Assembly (NCBI GenBank): GCA_943330985.1
Contig: CALQJV010000049.1
Span: 1 to 7,453 of the forward strand
Direction of reading: 5' to 3'
Source of the DNA: Chitinophaga pinensis
GTDB lineage: Bacteria; Bacteroidota; Bacteroidia; M30B66
DNA: 7,453 nt
How positions within the stretch are numbered: the first letter of the stretch is position 1; every line of letters begins with the position of its first letter. The notes under the pieces were generated by a model, which saw only the letters and a program-made list of their open reading frames with translations, searched no databases and was not told the DNA's origin. The position numbers were made by a program, and so were the translations under genes. Below, piece after piece: positions 1 through 6,481 of this stretch.

Positions 1-1
1 A

Positions 2-268
2 AACCTCATTCAAAAATTAAAAACAGATATCGGATTCACGTGTGTGTTTATTTCGCACGATCTTCGCGTTTTAAAGAATTTTGCTGATCGAATTCTCGTT
101 TTACATCAAGGTAAAGTGGAAGAAATTGGCAGTTCTGTTTTTGAAAGTCCAACTTCGCCATACACTCAAAAATTAATTGCAGCTATTCCACCTTATACCC
201 CTGCAGAAATTGAAATTGCGTTAAACACAAGAAAATTGAAGATTAAGAATTTACAACATGGAAATTAG
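2..268 (+). CDS. ABC transporter ATP-binding protein, peptide/nickel type (3' end only)
   Basis: This is the C-terminal 88 residues of an ABC ATPase; the 5' part lies beyond the left edge. The frame is open from base 2, so the GTG at position 44 is an internal valine and not a start. The visible part contains the segment after Walker B, with the H-loop (FISHDL, His near visible residue 19), then [16 protein letters not shown] and the tail [12 protein letters not shown]. That SPYTQ..L..AIP ending is typical of the oligopeptide/dipeptide/nickel importer ATPases (OppD/OppF, DppD/DppF), which energise peptide uptake at the inner membrane. In Bacteroidota these ATPases are often a single tandem fusion; the window is too short to tell. 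The last 11 nt overlap the start of engB, which suggests joint transcription. The exact substrate cannot be assigned. Confidence 0.88.
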   Translation, partial: NLIQKLKTDIGFTCVFISHDLRVLKNFADRILVLHQGKVEEIGSSVFESPTSPYTQKLIAAIPPYTPAEIEIALNTRKLKIKNLQHGN

Positions 269-863
269 CACTGCAGAATTTGTAATAAGTAATAGCGATG
301 TAGCCAAATGTCCGGCTCCTCGTTTACCCGAATACGCATTTATTGGGCGATCCAATGTGGGAAAAAGCTCGTTAATTAATATGATTACGCGCCGCGCTAA
401 ACTTGCAAAAACATCTGGAAGGCCTGGTAAGACCTTATTGATAAATCACTTCTTGATTAATAAAAATTGGTTCTTGGTCGATTTACCGGGTTACGGTTAC
501 GCCAGAGCAAGCAAGGAGCAAAAGGAAGTTTTAAGTGTTATCATCACCGACTACATTTCCAATCGCAGCAACTTAATGAACTTGTTTGTGCTAATCGACA
601 TTCGATTGGAGCCCCAAGAAATCGATTTGAAATTCTTTCGTTGGTTGGGAAGCAATGGCATTCCCTTCGTTATCACCTTTACCAAAAGCGATAAGCTTTC
701 TAATAATCAGTTGCAATCGAGCTTGGCTAGGTATAAGCGTATATTATTGGAAGAATGGGAAGAATTTCCTCCCTACTATGTAACATCTTCCGAAACATCT
801 TTGGGTAGGGATGATGTATTGGGATTTATTGAGAAAACCAATAAACTGTTTGAGGGATATTAA
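258..863 (+). CDS. engB: Ribosome biogenesis GTP-binding protein EngB (YihA/YsxC)
   Basis: A 201-residue cytoplasmic GTPase of the TrmE-Era-EngA-EngB family, needed for late assembly of the large ribosomal subunit in the bacteria studied. All G motifs are visible: G1 GRSNVGKSS at 30-38, a G2 threonine in TSGRPGKT at 52-59, G3 DLPGYG at 75-80, G4 TKSD at 142-145, and G5 SSE at 177-179. The family-typical stretches [13 protein letters not shown] and [14 protein letters not shown] are also present. The length is normal and the protein looks intact. The ATG at 258 gives the expected N-terminus and lies inside the end of the ABC ATPase gene (11-nt overlap), so translation is probably coupled. The stop codon TAA at 861-863 overlaps the stop of the convergent gene in a shared TTAA. 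Confidence 0.96.
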   Translation: MEISTAEFVISNSDVAKCPAPRLPEYAFIGRSNVGKSSLINMITRRAKLAKTSGRPGKTLLINHFLINKNWFLVDLPGYGYARASKEQKEVLSVIITDYISNRSNLMNLFVLIDIRLEPQEIDLKFFRWLGSNGIPFVITFTKSDKLSNNQLQSSLARYKRILLEEWEEFPPYYVTSSETSLGRDDVLGFIEKTNKLFEGY

Positions 864-2560
864 TAGAAGACCGAAACCGAAAATCGTTTCTCGTAGTTTT
901 TCATCATCGAAGCGGCATTAAGCACTAAAAAATAAGTGCCTGGGTTTACTAGTGCGCCCGAACTCGTTCTTCCATCCCAACTTAATTTAGATGCATTGCT
1001 TTCAAATACAGGATTGCCCCAACGATCGTAAACATGTAAGCTGAATTCTTTAATTCCGCTATTCATCAATACCAACTCATCGTTTACACCATCTCCATTG
1101 GGCGAAAATGAGTTGGGGAATTCCATGCCTTCAATAACTTCAACAAGTCCTCTTGCTGTGTCAATGCATCCAAACTCATTGTTAACGGTTAATAGGACGT
1201 TATAAATTCCGGGATTTTTAAATCGGACAGTAATAAGCGAATCTGTAAGATCGGATACATTGGTAATGCTCCAAACCTGATCAATAGAACCCGAACTGGT
1301 GTTTGTAAAAGAGAAGGGTTGGTCTTCGAATGGGAAAACTGGCGAATCAGTAACATACGATGCCTGTGGCAGTGGCCAAAGTGTAACGGAGAACTCAGAT
1401 GTAAACGAAGAGCATCCCGCATTGTCGGTTTGAACTGCCGAAATGAGCCCGCTTTGTTGGTTTCCCCAATTTACAGTTAACGAAGAATCCGTTTGTTGAA
1501 CCAATTCTCCTGAGGCCAATTGCCAGTTTGTTTGAAGGCCTTGAGATGAACTTACATAAAATTCGGCGTTCTCACTTAGTTGACAAAAAGCCGTATCTCC
1601 TAGTATTATTGGGCGTAAAGGACGACTTCGCACCATTAAAAAAGCTTGGTCGGTGCTTAATGATTGTGTATTAAATGCAATGGTAGCAAACGTTCCATTA
1701 AAATTCGGTGTCTGAGATACGATGTGATTCCAACCGAAATTTTGATTAACATCTCTATTTGCCATCGAAGGAAATTCTGATGCGGTAAATGAATCAACCT
1801 CAAAACGAATCTGACTACCCAAAGGAATATTACCTGAAATTAGATGATAATAATCTGCATTACTTCTGCAAATACTCGTGTCGACTTGTGTTCGAGGTAA
1901 GTCTTCCAAACTAGCATCCACATCAGCCAATCGAACACCTATACTTGTTGAGTTTGCTGCAGGTGTAATTTCAACAGGTTGGTAGTTTGCAGCTCTTCCG
2001 ACAGGAAAAAGATAGGTTTGCCCAGTAACAACCGAACGTTCTAATTTTCCGTAGCGTTCTGATTTCACATAGCCGATTGTTCGCTGAATTGCAGACGCTT
2101 GCGTTGAATTCACTTTCATCCGAAACGAATCTGTTAAAAGCATACGATCGAAGAGAAAAAGGGACTCCGTTTGAGTATGTTGCTCAAGGGTTTTATCGCC
2201 AGATCCATTGAGTTGCAAACGACCAAAGCTGGTTTGAGAAATTCCTTTAATGGATTGATTTGCACCATCCAAAAAAACATCCGAGTTGGGCTGAGCGATA
2301 AATTCTGCATTATTTATCCAATTTCCACTTAAAGAAAATTGTCCATGGTGATTGAATTGCCCATTATTGAGGAAATCTCCAACAACATGAATATTTCCTT
2401 GGTTTTCGAAATTCGAGGCGCTGTCGTTTATAATGGAACCACCAATATAAACATCAAGTCCGTTTGCTGTGTAAACATCTGCTCCATAGATTCTGCAAAG
2501 GCTCTGCGAATAGGCAGAGATTCCTGTGATACAAAATAATAAGAGCAAGAGGGCGCGCAT
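860..2560 (-). CDS. Secreted T9SS type B cargo protein with PKD-like domains and gliding-motility-associated C-terminal domain
   Basis: A protein of 566 residues predicted to be exported by Sec and then secreted or surface-anchored by the type IX system. A signal peptide ([18 protein letters not shown]) is followed by an Asn/Gly-rich segment at about 45-100 with repeated GDF.NNGQF / GNW.NNAEF units, then a region with [14 protein letters not shown] near 185-198. A PKD-like/Ig-like module lies at about 315-395 and a PKD-type module at about 397-475 ([25 protein letters not shown]). The last 85 or so residues carry [26 protein letters not shown] and [20 protein letters not shown], the hallmark of the CHU_C / gliding-motility-associated C-terminal (T9SS type B sorting) domain. 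The start is the ATG at 2560, which shares its A with the gldC stop TGA (TGATG). The in-frame TTG three bases upstream is less likely. No catalytic domain is recognised, so an adhesin or structural role is inference. Confidence 0.9.
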   Translation of the reverse strand: MRALLLLLFCITGISAYSQSLCRIYGADVYTANGLDVYIGGSIINDSASNFENQGNIHVVGDFLNNGQFNHHGQFSLSGNWINNAEFIAQPNSDVFLDGANQSIKGISQTSFGRLQLNGSGDKTLEQHTQTESLFLFDRMLLTDSFRMKVNSTQASAIQRTIGYVKSERYGKLERSVVTGQTYLFPVGRAANYQPVEITPAANSTSIGVRLADVDASLEDLPRTQVDTSICRSNADYYHLISGNIPLGSQIRFEVDSFTASEFPSMANRDVNQNFGWNHIVSQTPNFNGTFATIAFNTQSLSTDQAFLMVRSRPLRPIILGDTAFCQLSENAEFYVSSSQGLQTNWQLASGELVQQTDSSLTVNWGNQQSGLISAVQTDNAGCSSFTSEFSVTLWPLPQASYVTDSPVFPFEDQPFSFTNTSSGSIDQVWSITNVSDLTDSLITVRFKNPGIYNVLLTVNNEFGCIDTARGLVEVIEGMEFPNSFSPNGDGVNDELVLMNSGIKEFSLHVYDRWGNPVFESNASKLSWDGRTSSGALVNPGTYFLVLNAASMMKNYEKRFSVSVFY

Positions 2561-2907
2561 CAATTTTCGGATGGTGATATTATTCCTAGTTTTTCGGCAT
2601 AATATGCACCAAAATCGCGCATGGTTTCAGCCATTGCAATTTCGCCGGTTGAGCGTTGTAATGTGTCGGCCATGAGTAAAATACTTTGATGAATGAATTT
2701 CTTCATATCATCAACCACCATGTCTTTTGTCCATAAATCAACTCGAAGTGTATTGTCTTCTTTAGGATCCCAAACCGAAAGCATCATTGCAGTAGCCTCC
2801 TTTCCAACAACATTGTTATCTGTTGCGTCCCAATGAATTTTTTCGGGAACTTTATTTTCATCTAATGAAACACGAAGAATTATATCGGATGTTTTTATGT
2901 TGCTCAT
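2560..2907 (-). CDS. gldC: Gliding motility protein GldC
   Basis: A 115-residue soluble protein without signal peptide or membrane segment. It matches the GldC family known from Flavobacterium gliding: an N-terminal strand segment SDIILRVSLDENKVPEKIHW, then ATAMMLSVWDPKEDNTLRVDLWTKDM, and an alpha-helical C-terminal half (VDDMKKFIHQSILLMADTL...MRDFGAYYAEKLGI). The length fits the family. In Flavobacterium johnsoniae, GldC is reported to support gliding and is encoded next to gldB; its molecular role is not well defined. The start ATG at 2907 overlaps the gldB stop as ATGA (4 nt), and its own TGA overlaps the next start (TGATG), so the three minus-strand genes look translationally coupled. Confidence 0.94.
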   Translation of the reverse strand: MSNIKTSDIILRVSLDENKVPEKIHWDATDNNVVGKEATAMMLSVWDPKEDNTLRVDLWTKDMVVDDMKKFIHQSILLMADTLQRSTGEIAMAETMRDFGAYYAEKLGIISPSEN

Positions 2908-3947
2908 ACCTTACCTGGTTTATATCCTGAAGAATTGAAAATTTTATGTGCGTCTTGCTCTAGCATTATTTCCGGCAAAGTAACGTCTTTGAATTTATTC
3001 ATATAGCTTTTTACAAGTTGAAATCCCAACCACACACCAATTCTTGCAGGTGCTTCGGGTGGAAAGCCCTTGGTAAATGGTCCGTCATTAATGTAAACAA
3101 GCTGATTATTAAAGTCTTTGGAGAAGAAAAGTTTCTTGTCAATAAAATGACTCCATATTTTTTCTTCGTTGTTTGAGCACCATTCAAGCTCGCTCTCGGT
3201 GAAAGACAAAAGACTGGCCTCCGATTTATTGGGCAAAAACTGCTGAGTAGAATAAATCATCTTGCCTTGGTAAATCATGTGTTCCACTAACTCATCGTTC
3301 TTTACTTTCATTTCGAAACTACTAATCATCCAAGAACGAAGCGCATCTGGAACAATAAACTCACGAGTCATTTTTGCTACTTTGTATTTTGGAAAAGAGA
3401 GCAGCTCATAGAATTTACACTGTTTCCCAAGATACATATCTAGCCCAATGGAAAGACTTGAATCTGCAATAACAATGTTATAATTGAAACCAGAAATCAT
3501 GGTGGAAATGTTTGGAATTAAACTATCTGGGAATGCCTTGTGGTATAAATTAAATCCAGATGTTAGTTCCGATTGAATGGTATCGGTATTGGCAAATTTT
3601 TTATCGACTTCTGCTTTAACAGATTTAATATCGGGATCATTAATAAATCCCAATATTCCCTCTCTAAACATGGGCGATTTCTTATTTCCCACCCGAATTA
3701 TTTGTGAAGTGAAAAGGTCTAGAAATGTGCCGTATTTTTTATAACAAGTTAAAGTGTCTTGGCCGAAGTTTTCTTTTGTGAATTTGAAAAGGTCTTGTTC
3801 AAATCGTTGAAAACGCACCGGTACTTCTTTAATAGAATCTGAGGATTCGCTTACGCGAAGGGGATTTTTTGGTTTCTCGGCTTGTTCTCCGCAAGAAAAA
3901 AACGCTGTTGAAAAAACAATCCAAATGCAAATTAGACTTCTGTTCAT
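2904..3947 (-). CDS. gldB: Gliding motility lipoprotein GldB
   Basis: A 347-residue predicted lipoprotein and first gene of the gldB-gldC-cargo operon. The N-terminus has a short hydrophobic signal with a relaxed lipobox ending in FFSC (lipidated Cys at 19), followed by a hydrophilic linker rich in Glu and Lys. Family-typical stretches are visible: IGLDMYLGKQ near 167-176, FIVPDALRSWM near 197-207, MIYQGKMIY at 224-232, LEWCSNNEEKIWSHFIDKKL near 254-273, and a C-terminal block with FTKGFPPEAPARIGVWLGFQ at 291-310, ending in HKIFNSSGYKPG. GldB is required for gliding in F. johnsoniae and acts in the cell envelope; its biochemistry is not settled. Length is normal and no frameshift is seen. The leader of about 30 nt begins near a TAAATTTG promoter element on this strand. 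Confidence 0.94.
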   Translation of the reverse strand: MNRSLICIWIVFSTAFFSCGEQAEKPKNPLRVSESSDSIKEVPVRFQRFEQDLFKFTKENFGQDTLTCYKKYGTFLDLFTSQIIRVGNKKSPMFREGILGFINDPDIKSVKAEVDKKFANTDTIQSELTSGFNLYHKAFPDSLIPNISTMISGFNYNIVIADSSLSIGLDMYLGKQCKFYELLSFPKYKVAKMTREFIVPDALRSWMISSFEMKVKNDELVEHMIYQGKMIYSTQQFLPNKSEASLLSFTESELEWCSNNEEKIWSHFIDKKLFFSKDFNNQLVYINDGPFTKGFPPEAPARIGVWLGFQLVKSYMNKFKDVTLPEIMLEQDAHKIFNSSGYKPGKV

Positions 3948-3962
3948 GTTATTGATTCGGCT

Positions 3963-3970
3963 TATCTTTG
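3963..3970 (+). promoter_or_regulatory. Candidate promoter -7 element for the outer-membrane barrel gene
   Basis: TATCTTTG matches TAnnTTTG exactly and would start transcription near 3976, leaving a leader of about 70 nt before the ATG at 4045. No good -33 TTG is seen at the expected spacing. It faces the opposite-strand element at 3982-3989, so both start sites would fall in the same few bases. Confidence 0.45.
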
Positions 3971-3981
3971 AAGCACTTCGG

Positions 3982-3989
3982 CAAATTTA
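3982..3989 (-). promoter_or_regulatory. Candidate promoter -7 element for the gldB operon
   Basis: On the minus strand this reads TAAATTTG, an exact match to the Bacteroidota -7 consensus TAnnTTTG. Transcription would start near 3976, giving a leader of about 30 nt before the gldB ATG. No clear -33 TTG is visible at the usual distance; TTCG is the nearest match. Confidence 0.5.
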
Positions 3990-4044
3990 ATAAATCAATC
4001 CTCGTTTTAGCGAATTATGCTATTATCATTCAACTCAAATTAAA

Positions 4045-4773
4045 ATGAAAAGACTCTCTCTTGTTTTGTTAATCGTAATTTTAGGTGCCAATTTCTCATT
4101 TGCTCAAAAGGGCTTCCGTTTTGGAATGAAAGCCGCTCCTATGTTTTGCTGGATGAAACCCGATTTCTCGATTGGAGGAATTAGCAATTTCACGGCAGAA
4201 GGAGGTGGTGGTAGAATGGGCTTTGTTTGGGGTCCAATGGCAGAGATTCAACTCAACGAAACATTTTTGATTTCAACTGGTGTTGACATCAATTATACAT
4301 CCTTCCGATTAGAAGGAAACATGAAAGATTCAATTGGTGGCGAAAGTATTGTGAACTGGAATCAAAAATATTCAACAAGATTCATCGAAGTTCCGGTAAT
4401 GTTAAAATTCCGCACCAAGGAAATTGGTTACTTACGTTACTTCGGACTCTTTGGACTGGGGGCGGGTTTTCGTTATTCTGCATCAACAGAGTTCTCGAGA
4501 ACATACACAAGTCCTGCTGCAAATACAACAACCTTTTCCAATGATGAATCGAATACTTATGTGAAAGGATTTCGAGGGTCAATGCTCGTTGGCGCGGGAG
4601 TAGAGTATTCAATTTCTGGGAAAACCGCTCTTGTTGGAAGTATCGTGTTTAACAATGGGCTTACAAATATTTTACAAAAACAAGAGAACTCCCCTGCAAC
4701 CGACCAATTCAACTCCGTAAAAGAAATTGCCATTACCAATTACATGCAACTCAACATTGGAATATTATTCTAA
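4045..4773 (+). CDS. Outer-membrane beta-barrel protein, PorT-like family
   Basis: A 242-residue predicted outer-membrane protein. It has a clear Sec signal peptide (MKRLSLVLLIVILGANFSFA, cleavage likely after residue 20 before QKG). The mature part is a series of amphipathic strands with turns, for example FRFGMKAAPMF, MGFVWGPMAEIQL, FLISTGVDINYTSF, TRFIEVPVMLKFR, YFGLFGLGAGFRYS, GSMLVGAGVEYSI and ALVGSIVFNNGL. It ends in an aromatic-terminated final strand (MQLNIGILF), the usual barrel insertion signal. The layout and the IEVPVMLKF.T block fit the 8-stranded 'PorT family / outer membrane beta-barrel' group. True PorT (SprT) is a T9SS assembly factor, but this family name covers many paralogues of unknown function, so that role is not claimed. 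The start is preceded by an A-rich leader without Shine-Dalgarno sequence. Confidence 0.85.
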   Translation: MKRLSLVLLIVILGANFSFAQKGFRFGMKAAPMFCWMKPDFSIGGISNFTAEGGGGRMGFVWGPMAEIQLNETFLISTGVDINYTSFRLEGNMKDSIGGESIVNWNQKYSTRFIEVPVMLKFRTKEIGYLRYFGLFGLGAGFRYSASTEFSRTYTSPAANTTTFSNDESNTYVKGFRGSMLVGAGVEYSISGKTALVGSIVFNNGLTNILQKQENSPATDQFNSVKEIAITNYMQLNIGILF

Positions 4774-4787
4774 TCTCTTTTAGATTC

Positions 4788-4795
4788 TATCTTTG
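4788..4795 (+). promoter_or_regulatory. Candidate promoter -7 element for nadE
   Basis: TATCTTTG is an exact TAnnTTTG match, 33 bases ahead of the nadE ATG. The predicted start, about 4800-4803, falls inside the left arm of the terminator hairpin that begins at 4797. No TTG is found at the normal -33 distance; the nearest, at 4757-4759, lies too far upstream. Confidence 0.45.
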
Positions 4796-4796
4796 T

Positions 4797-4828
4797 AGCC
4801 GAATCCTTCAAAACGATTCGGCTTTTTT
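4797..4828 (+). terminator. Intrinsic terminator after the outer-membrane barrel gene
   Basis: A perfect 9-bp stem, AGCCGAATC (4797-4805) with GATTCGGCT (4815-4823), encloses a 9-nt loop and runs straight into six T residues (4823-4828). It lies 23 nt after the stop codon of the barrel gene, and its T-tract directly abuts the nadE start codon at 4829. Confidence 0.8.
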
Positions 4829-6481
4829 ATGAAAATTGCCCTCGCTCAAATCAACACGCACATCGGAAATATTTCTTCGAATGTGTATTCAATCATTCAA
4901 AATATTGAACGTGCAAAGCGCGACGGCGCTCAACTAATCATTTTCCCAGAACTATGCATTTGTGGGTATCCTCCACTCGATTTGCTCGAATACGATGCCT
5001 TTATTGATTCCTGCGAAAAAGCCGTATTGCAGGTTGCAGAAAATTGTGTTGGAATTGCAGCTATTGTAGGAGCTCCATCACGTAACATTTCGCTAGAAGG
5101 CAAGAACCTATTCAACTCCGCATTTTTTTTAGAGGCGGGGAAAATTAAACAAGTCGTTCACAAAACACTCCTTCCCAATTACGATGTATTTGATGAATAC
5201 CGTTATTTTGAATCGAACAACGAGTTCAATTGCATCGATTTTCAAGGAAAAAAAATAGCTCTCACTATCTGCGAAGATTTGTGGGATGTTGAAGAAGATA
5301 AGCTCTATTTTCGACGACCATTGGAAGTGCTTTTCAAGCAAAATCCAGATTTCATAATCAATATTGCCGCATCTCCATTTTCAACCAAACATGTCGAAGC
5401 AAGAAAAAAGGTGCTGCATAAAACCTCCTCGAAATATAAAATTCCCGTTTTTTATGTGAATCAAGTGGGTGCACAAACCGACTTGATTTTCGATGGCGGT
5501 TCGATGGTTTTAAATAGAGATGGCAATGTGGTGTTTGAACTCAATTACTTTCAAGAAGATTATCGATGCATTGAACTCGATTATGTAAATACCGCGAAAT
5601 GCGTTCCTTTTGCGGCCGAAGGGTTTTCGTCTTCTGAAATAGAAATCGAGCGCATGCATAAGGCATTGATTCTGGGTATTTCCGACTATTTCCAAAAAAT
5701 GGGCTTCAAGCAAGCCGTTCTTGGTTTAAGTGGAGGCATAGATTCTGCGCTTGTTTATACATTAGCCGTTCAAGCGCTTGGTAAAGATAATGTGTTGGGT
5801 GTGTTAATGCCTTCGCCCTACTCTTCCGATCATTCAATTAGTGATTCTCTAAAATTGGCCTCGAACCTTGGTTCTCGAACAGAAATCATCCCCATCGAAG
5901 ATGTCTTTTCTCAGTTTCAAACTTCACTTTCAAAACAGTTTAGCGGATTGCCCGAAAATCTCACCGAAGAAAATTTGCAAGCCAGAATTCGTGGAGTTTT
6001 ACTCATGGCACTGAGTAATAAATTCGGATATATTTTGCTGAATACTTCAAATAAATCGGAGGTTGCCGTTGGTTACGGAACCTTATATGGAGATATGTGT
6101 GGTGGCCTATCTGTTATAGGAGATGTATATAAAACACAGGTTTACAAGCTTTGTAAATTCATCAATCAATACGAAGAAATTATCCCGCTTAACATAATCA
6201 CAAAAGAACCAAGTGCCGAACTAAGGCCCAATCAAAAAGACAGCGATTCTTTGCCCGATTATGATTTACTTGATCAGATTCTTCATGCATACATCGAAGA
6301 AAGAAAAGGTCCGTCCGAACTTGTTCATCTAGGCTTCGAAAAACCCTTGGTCGATCGCGTGTTAAAATTGGTGAATACAAACGAATACAAGCGTTTCCAA
6401 ACTCCGCCCATTTTACGTGTTACAAACAAGGCATTTGGCAGCGGACGAAGAATGCCATTGGTTGGGAAGTATTTCTCTTAA
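4829..6481 (+). CDS. nadE: Glutamine-dependent NAD+ synthetase
   Basis: A 550-residue two-domain cytoplasmic enzyme for the last step of NAD synthesis: nicotinic acid adenine dinucleotide, ATP and glutamine to NAD+. The N-terminal nitrilase-type glutaminase domain (about 1-260) shows the full catalytic triad: Glu41 in FPELCICGYPP, Lys112 in HKTLLPNYDVFDE, and Cys148 in LTICEDLW. The synthetase domain (about 270-550) has the PP-loop ATP-binding motif LGLSGGIDSAL with SGGIDS at 301-306, the NTSNKSE motif at 405-411, YGDMCGGL near 420-427, and KEPSAELRP..KDSDSLP near 459-475. Length and motif order match the bacterial ammonia-channelling type and the gene looks intact. The start ATG directly follows a terminator T-tract, so expression probably depends on its own promoter at 4788-4795 plus any read-through. 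Its TAA overlaps the stop of the convergent receptor gene. Confidence 0.97.
   Translation: MKIALAQINTHIGNISSNVYSIIQNIERAKRDGAQLIIFPELCICGYPPLDLLEYDAFIDSCEKAVLQVAENCVGIAAIVGAPSRNISLEGKNLFNSAFFLEAGKIKQVVHKTLLPNYDVFDEYRYFESNNEFNCIDFQGKKIALTICEDLWDVEEDKLYFRRPLEVLFKQNPDFIINIAASPFSTKHVEARKKVLHKTSSKYKIPVFYVNQVGAQTDLIFDGGSMVLNRDGNVVFELNYFQEDYRCIELDYVNTAKCVPFAAEGFSSSEIEIERMHKALILGISDYFQKMGFKQAVLGLSGGIDSALVYTLAVQALGKDNVLGVLMPSPYSSDHSISDSLKLASNLGSRTEIIPIEDVFSQFQTSLSKQFSGLPENLTEENLQARIRGVLLMALSNKFGYILLNTSNKSEVAVGYGTLYGDMCGGLSVIGDVYKTQVYKLCKFINQYEEIIPLNIITKEPSAELRPNQKDSDSLPDYDLLDQILHAYIEERKGPSELVHLGFEKPLVDRVLKLVNTNEYKRFQTPPILRVTNKAFGSGRRMPLVGKYFS

Noticed and set aside
467..694. 75-codon open frame inside engB in another reading frame
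   Set aside because: It lies wholly within engB, whose protein is strongly conserved, and its translation shows no recognisable domain or signal.
873..890. Hairpin GAAAC...GTTTC just after engB as a terminator
   Set aside because: The stem is only 5 bp, the T-run comes several bases later and is interrupted, and the bases encode the C-terminus of the convergent protein.
2561..2563. TTG at 2563-2561 as start of the T9SS cargo gene
   Set aside because: The ATG one codon downstream overlaps the gldC TGA as TGATG, a standard coupling arrangement, and gives the same signal peptide. TTG is a rarer start with no extra support.
3954..4824. GATTCGGCTT occurs at 3954-3963 and 4815-4824, each close to a TATCTTTG element, suggesting a shared operator
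   Set aside because: At least two dozen identical 10-mer pairs are expected by chance in 7.4 kb, the order relative to the promoter element differs, and the second copy is explained as a terminator arm.
6430..6456. Inverted repeat GGCATT...AATGCC near the end of nadE as a terminator for the receptor gene
   Set aside because: The stem is 6 bp with a 15-nt loop, has no T-tract on either strand, and lies in the conserved C-terminal coding sequence of nadE.
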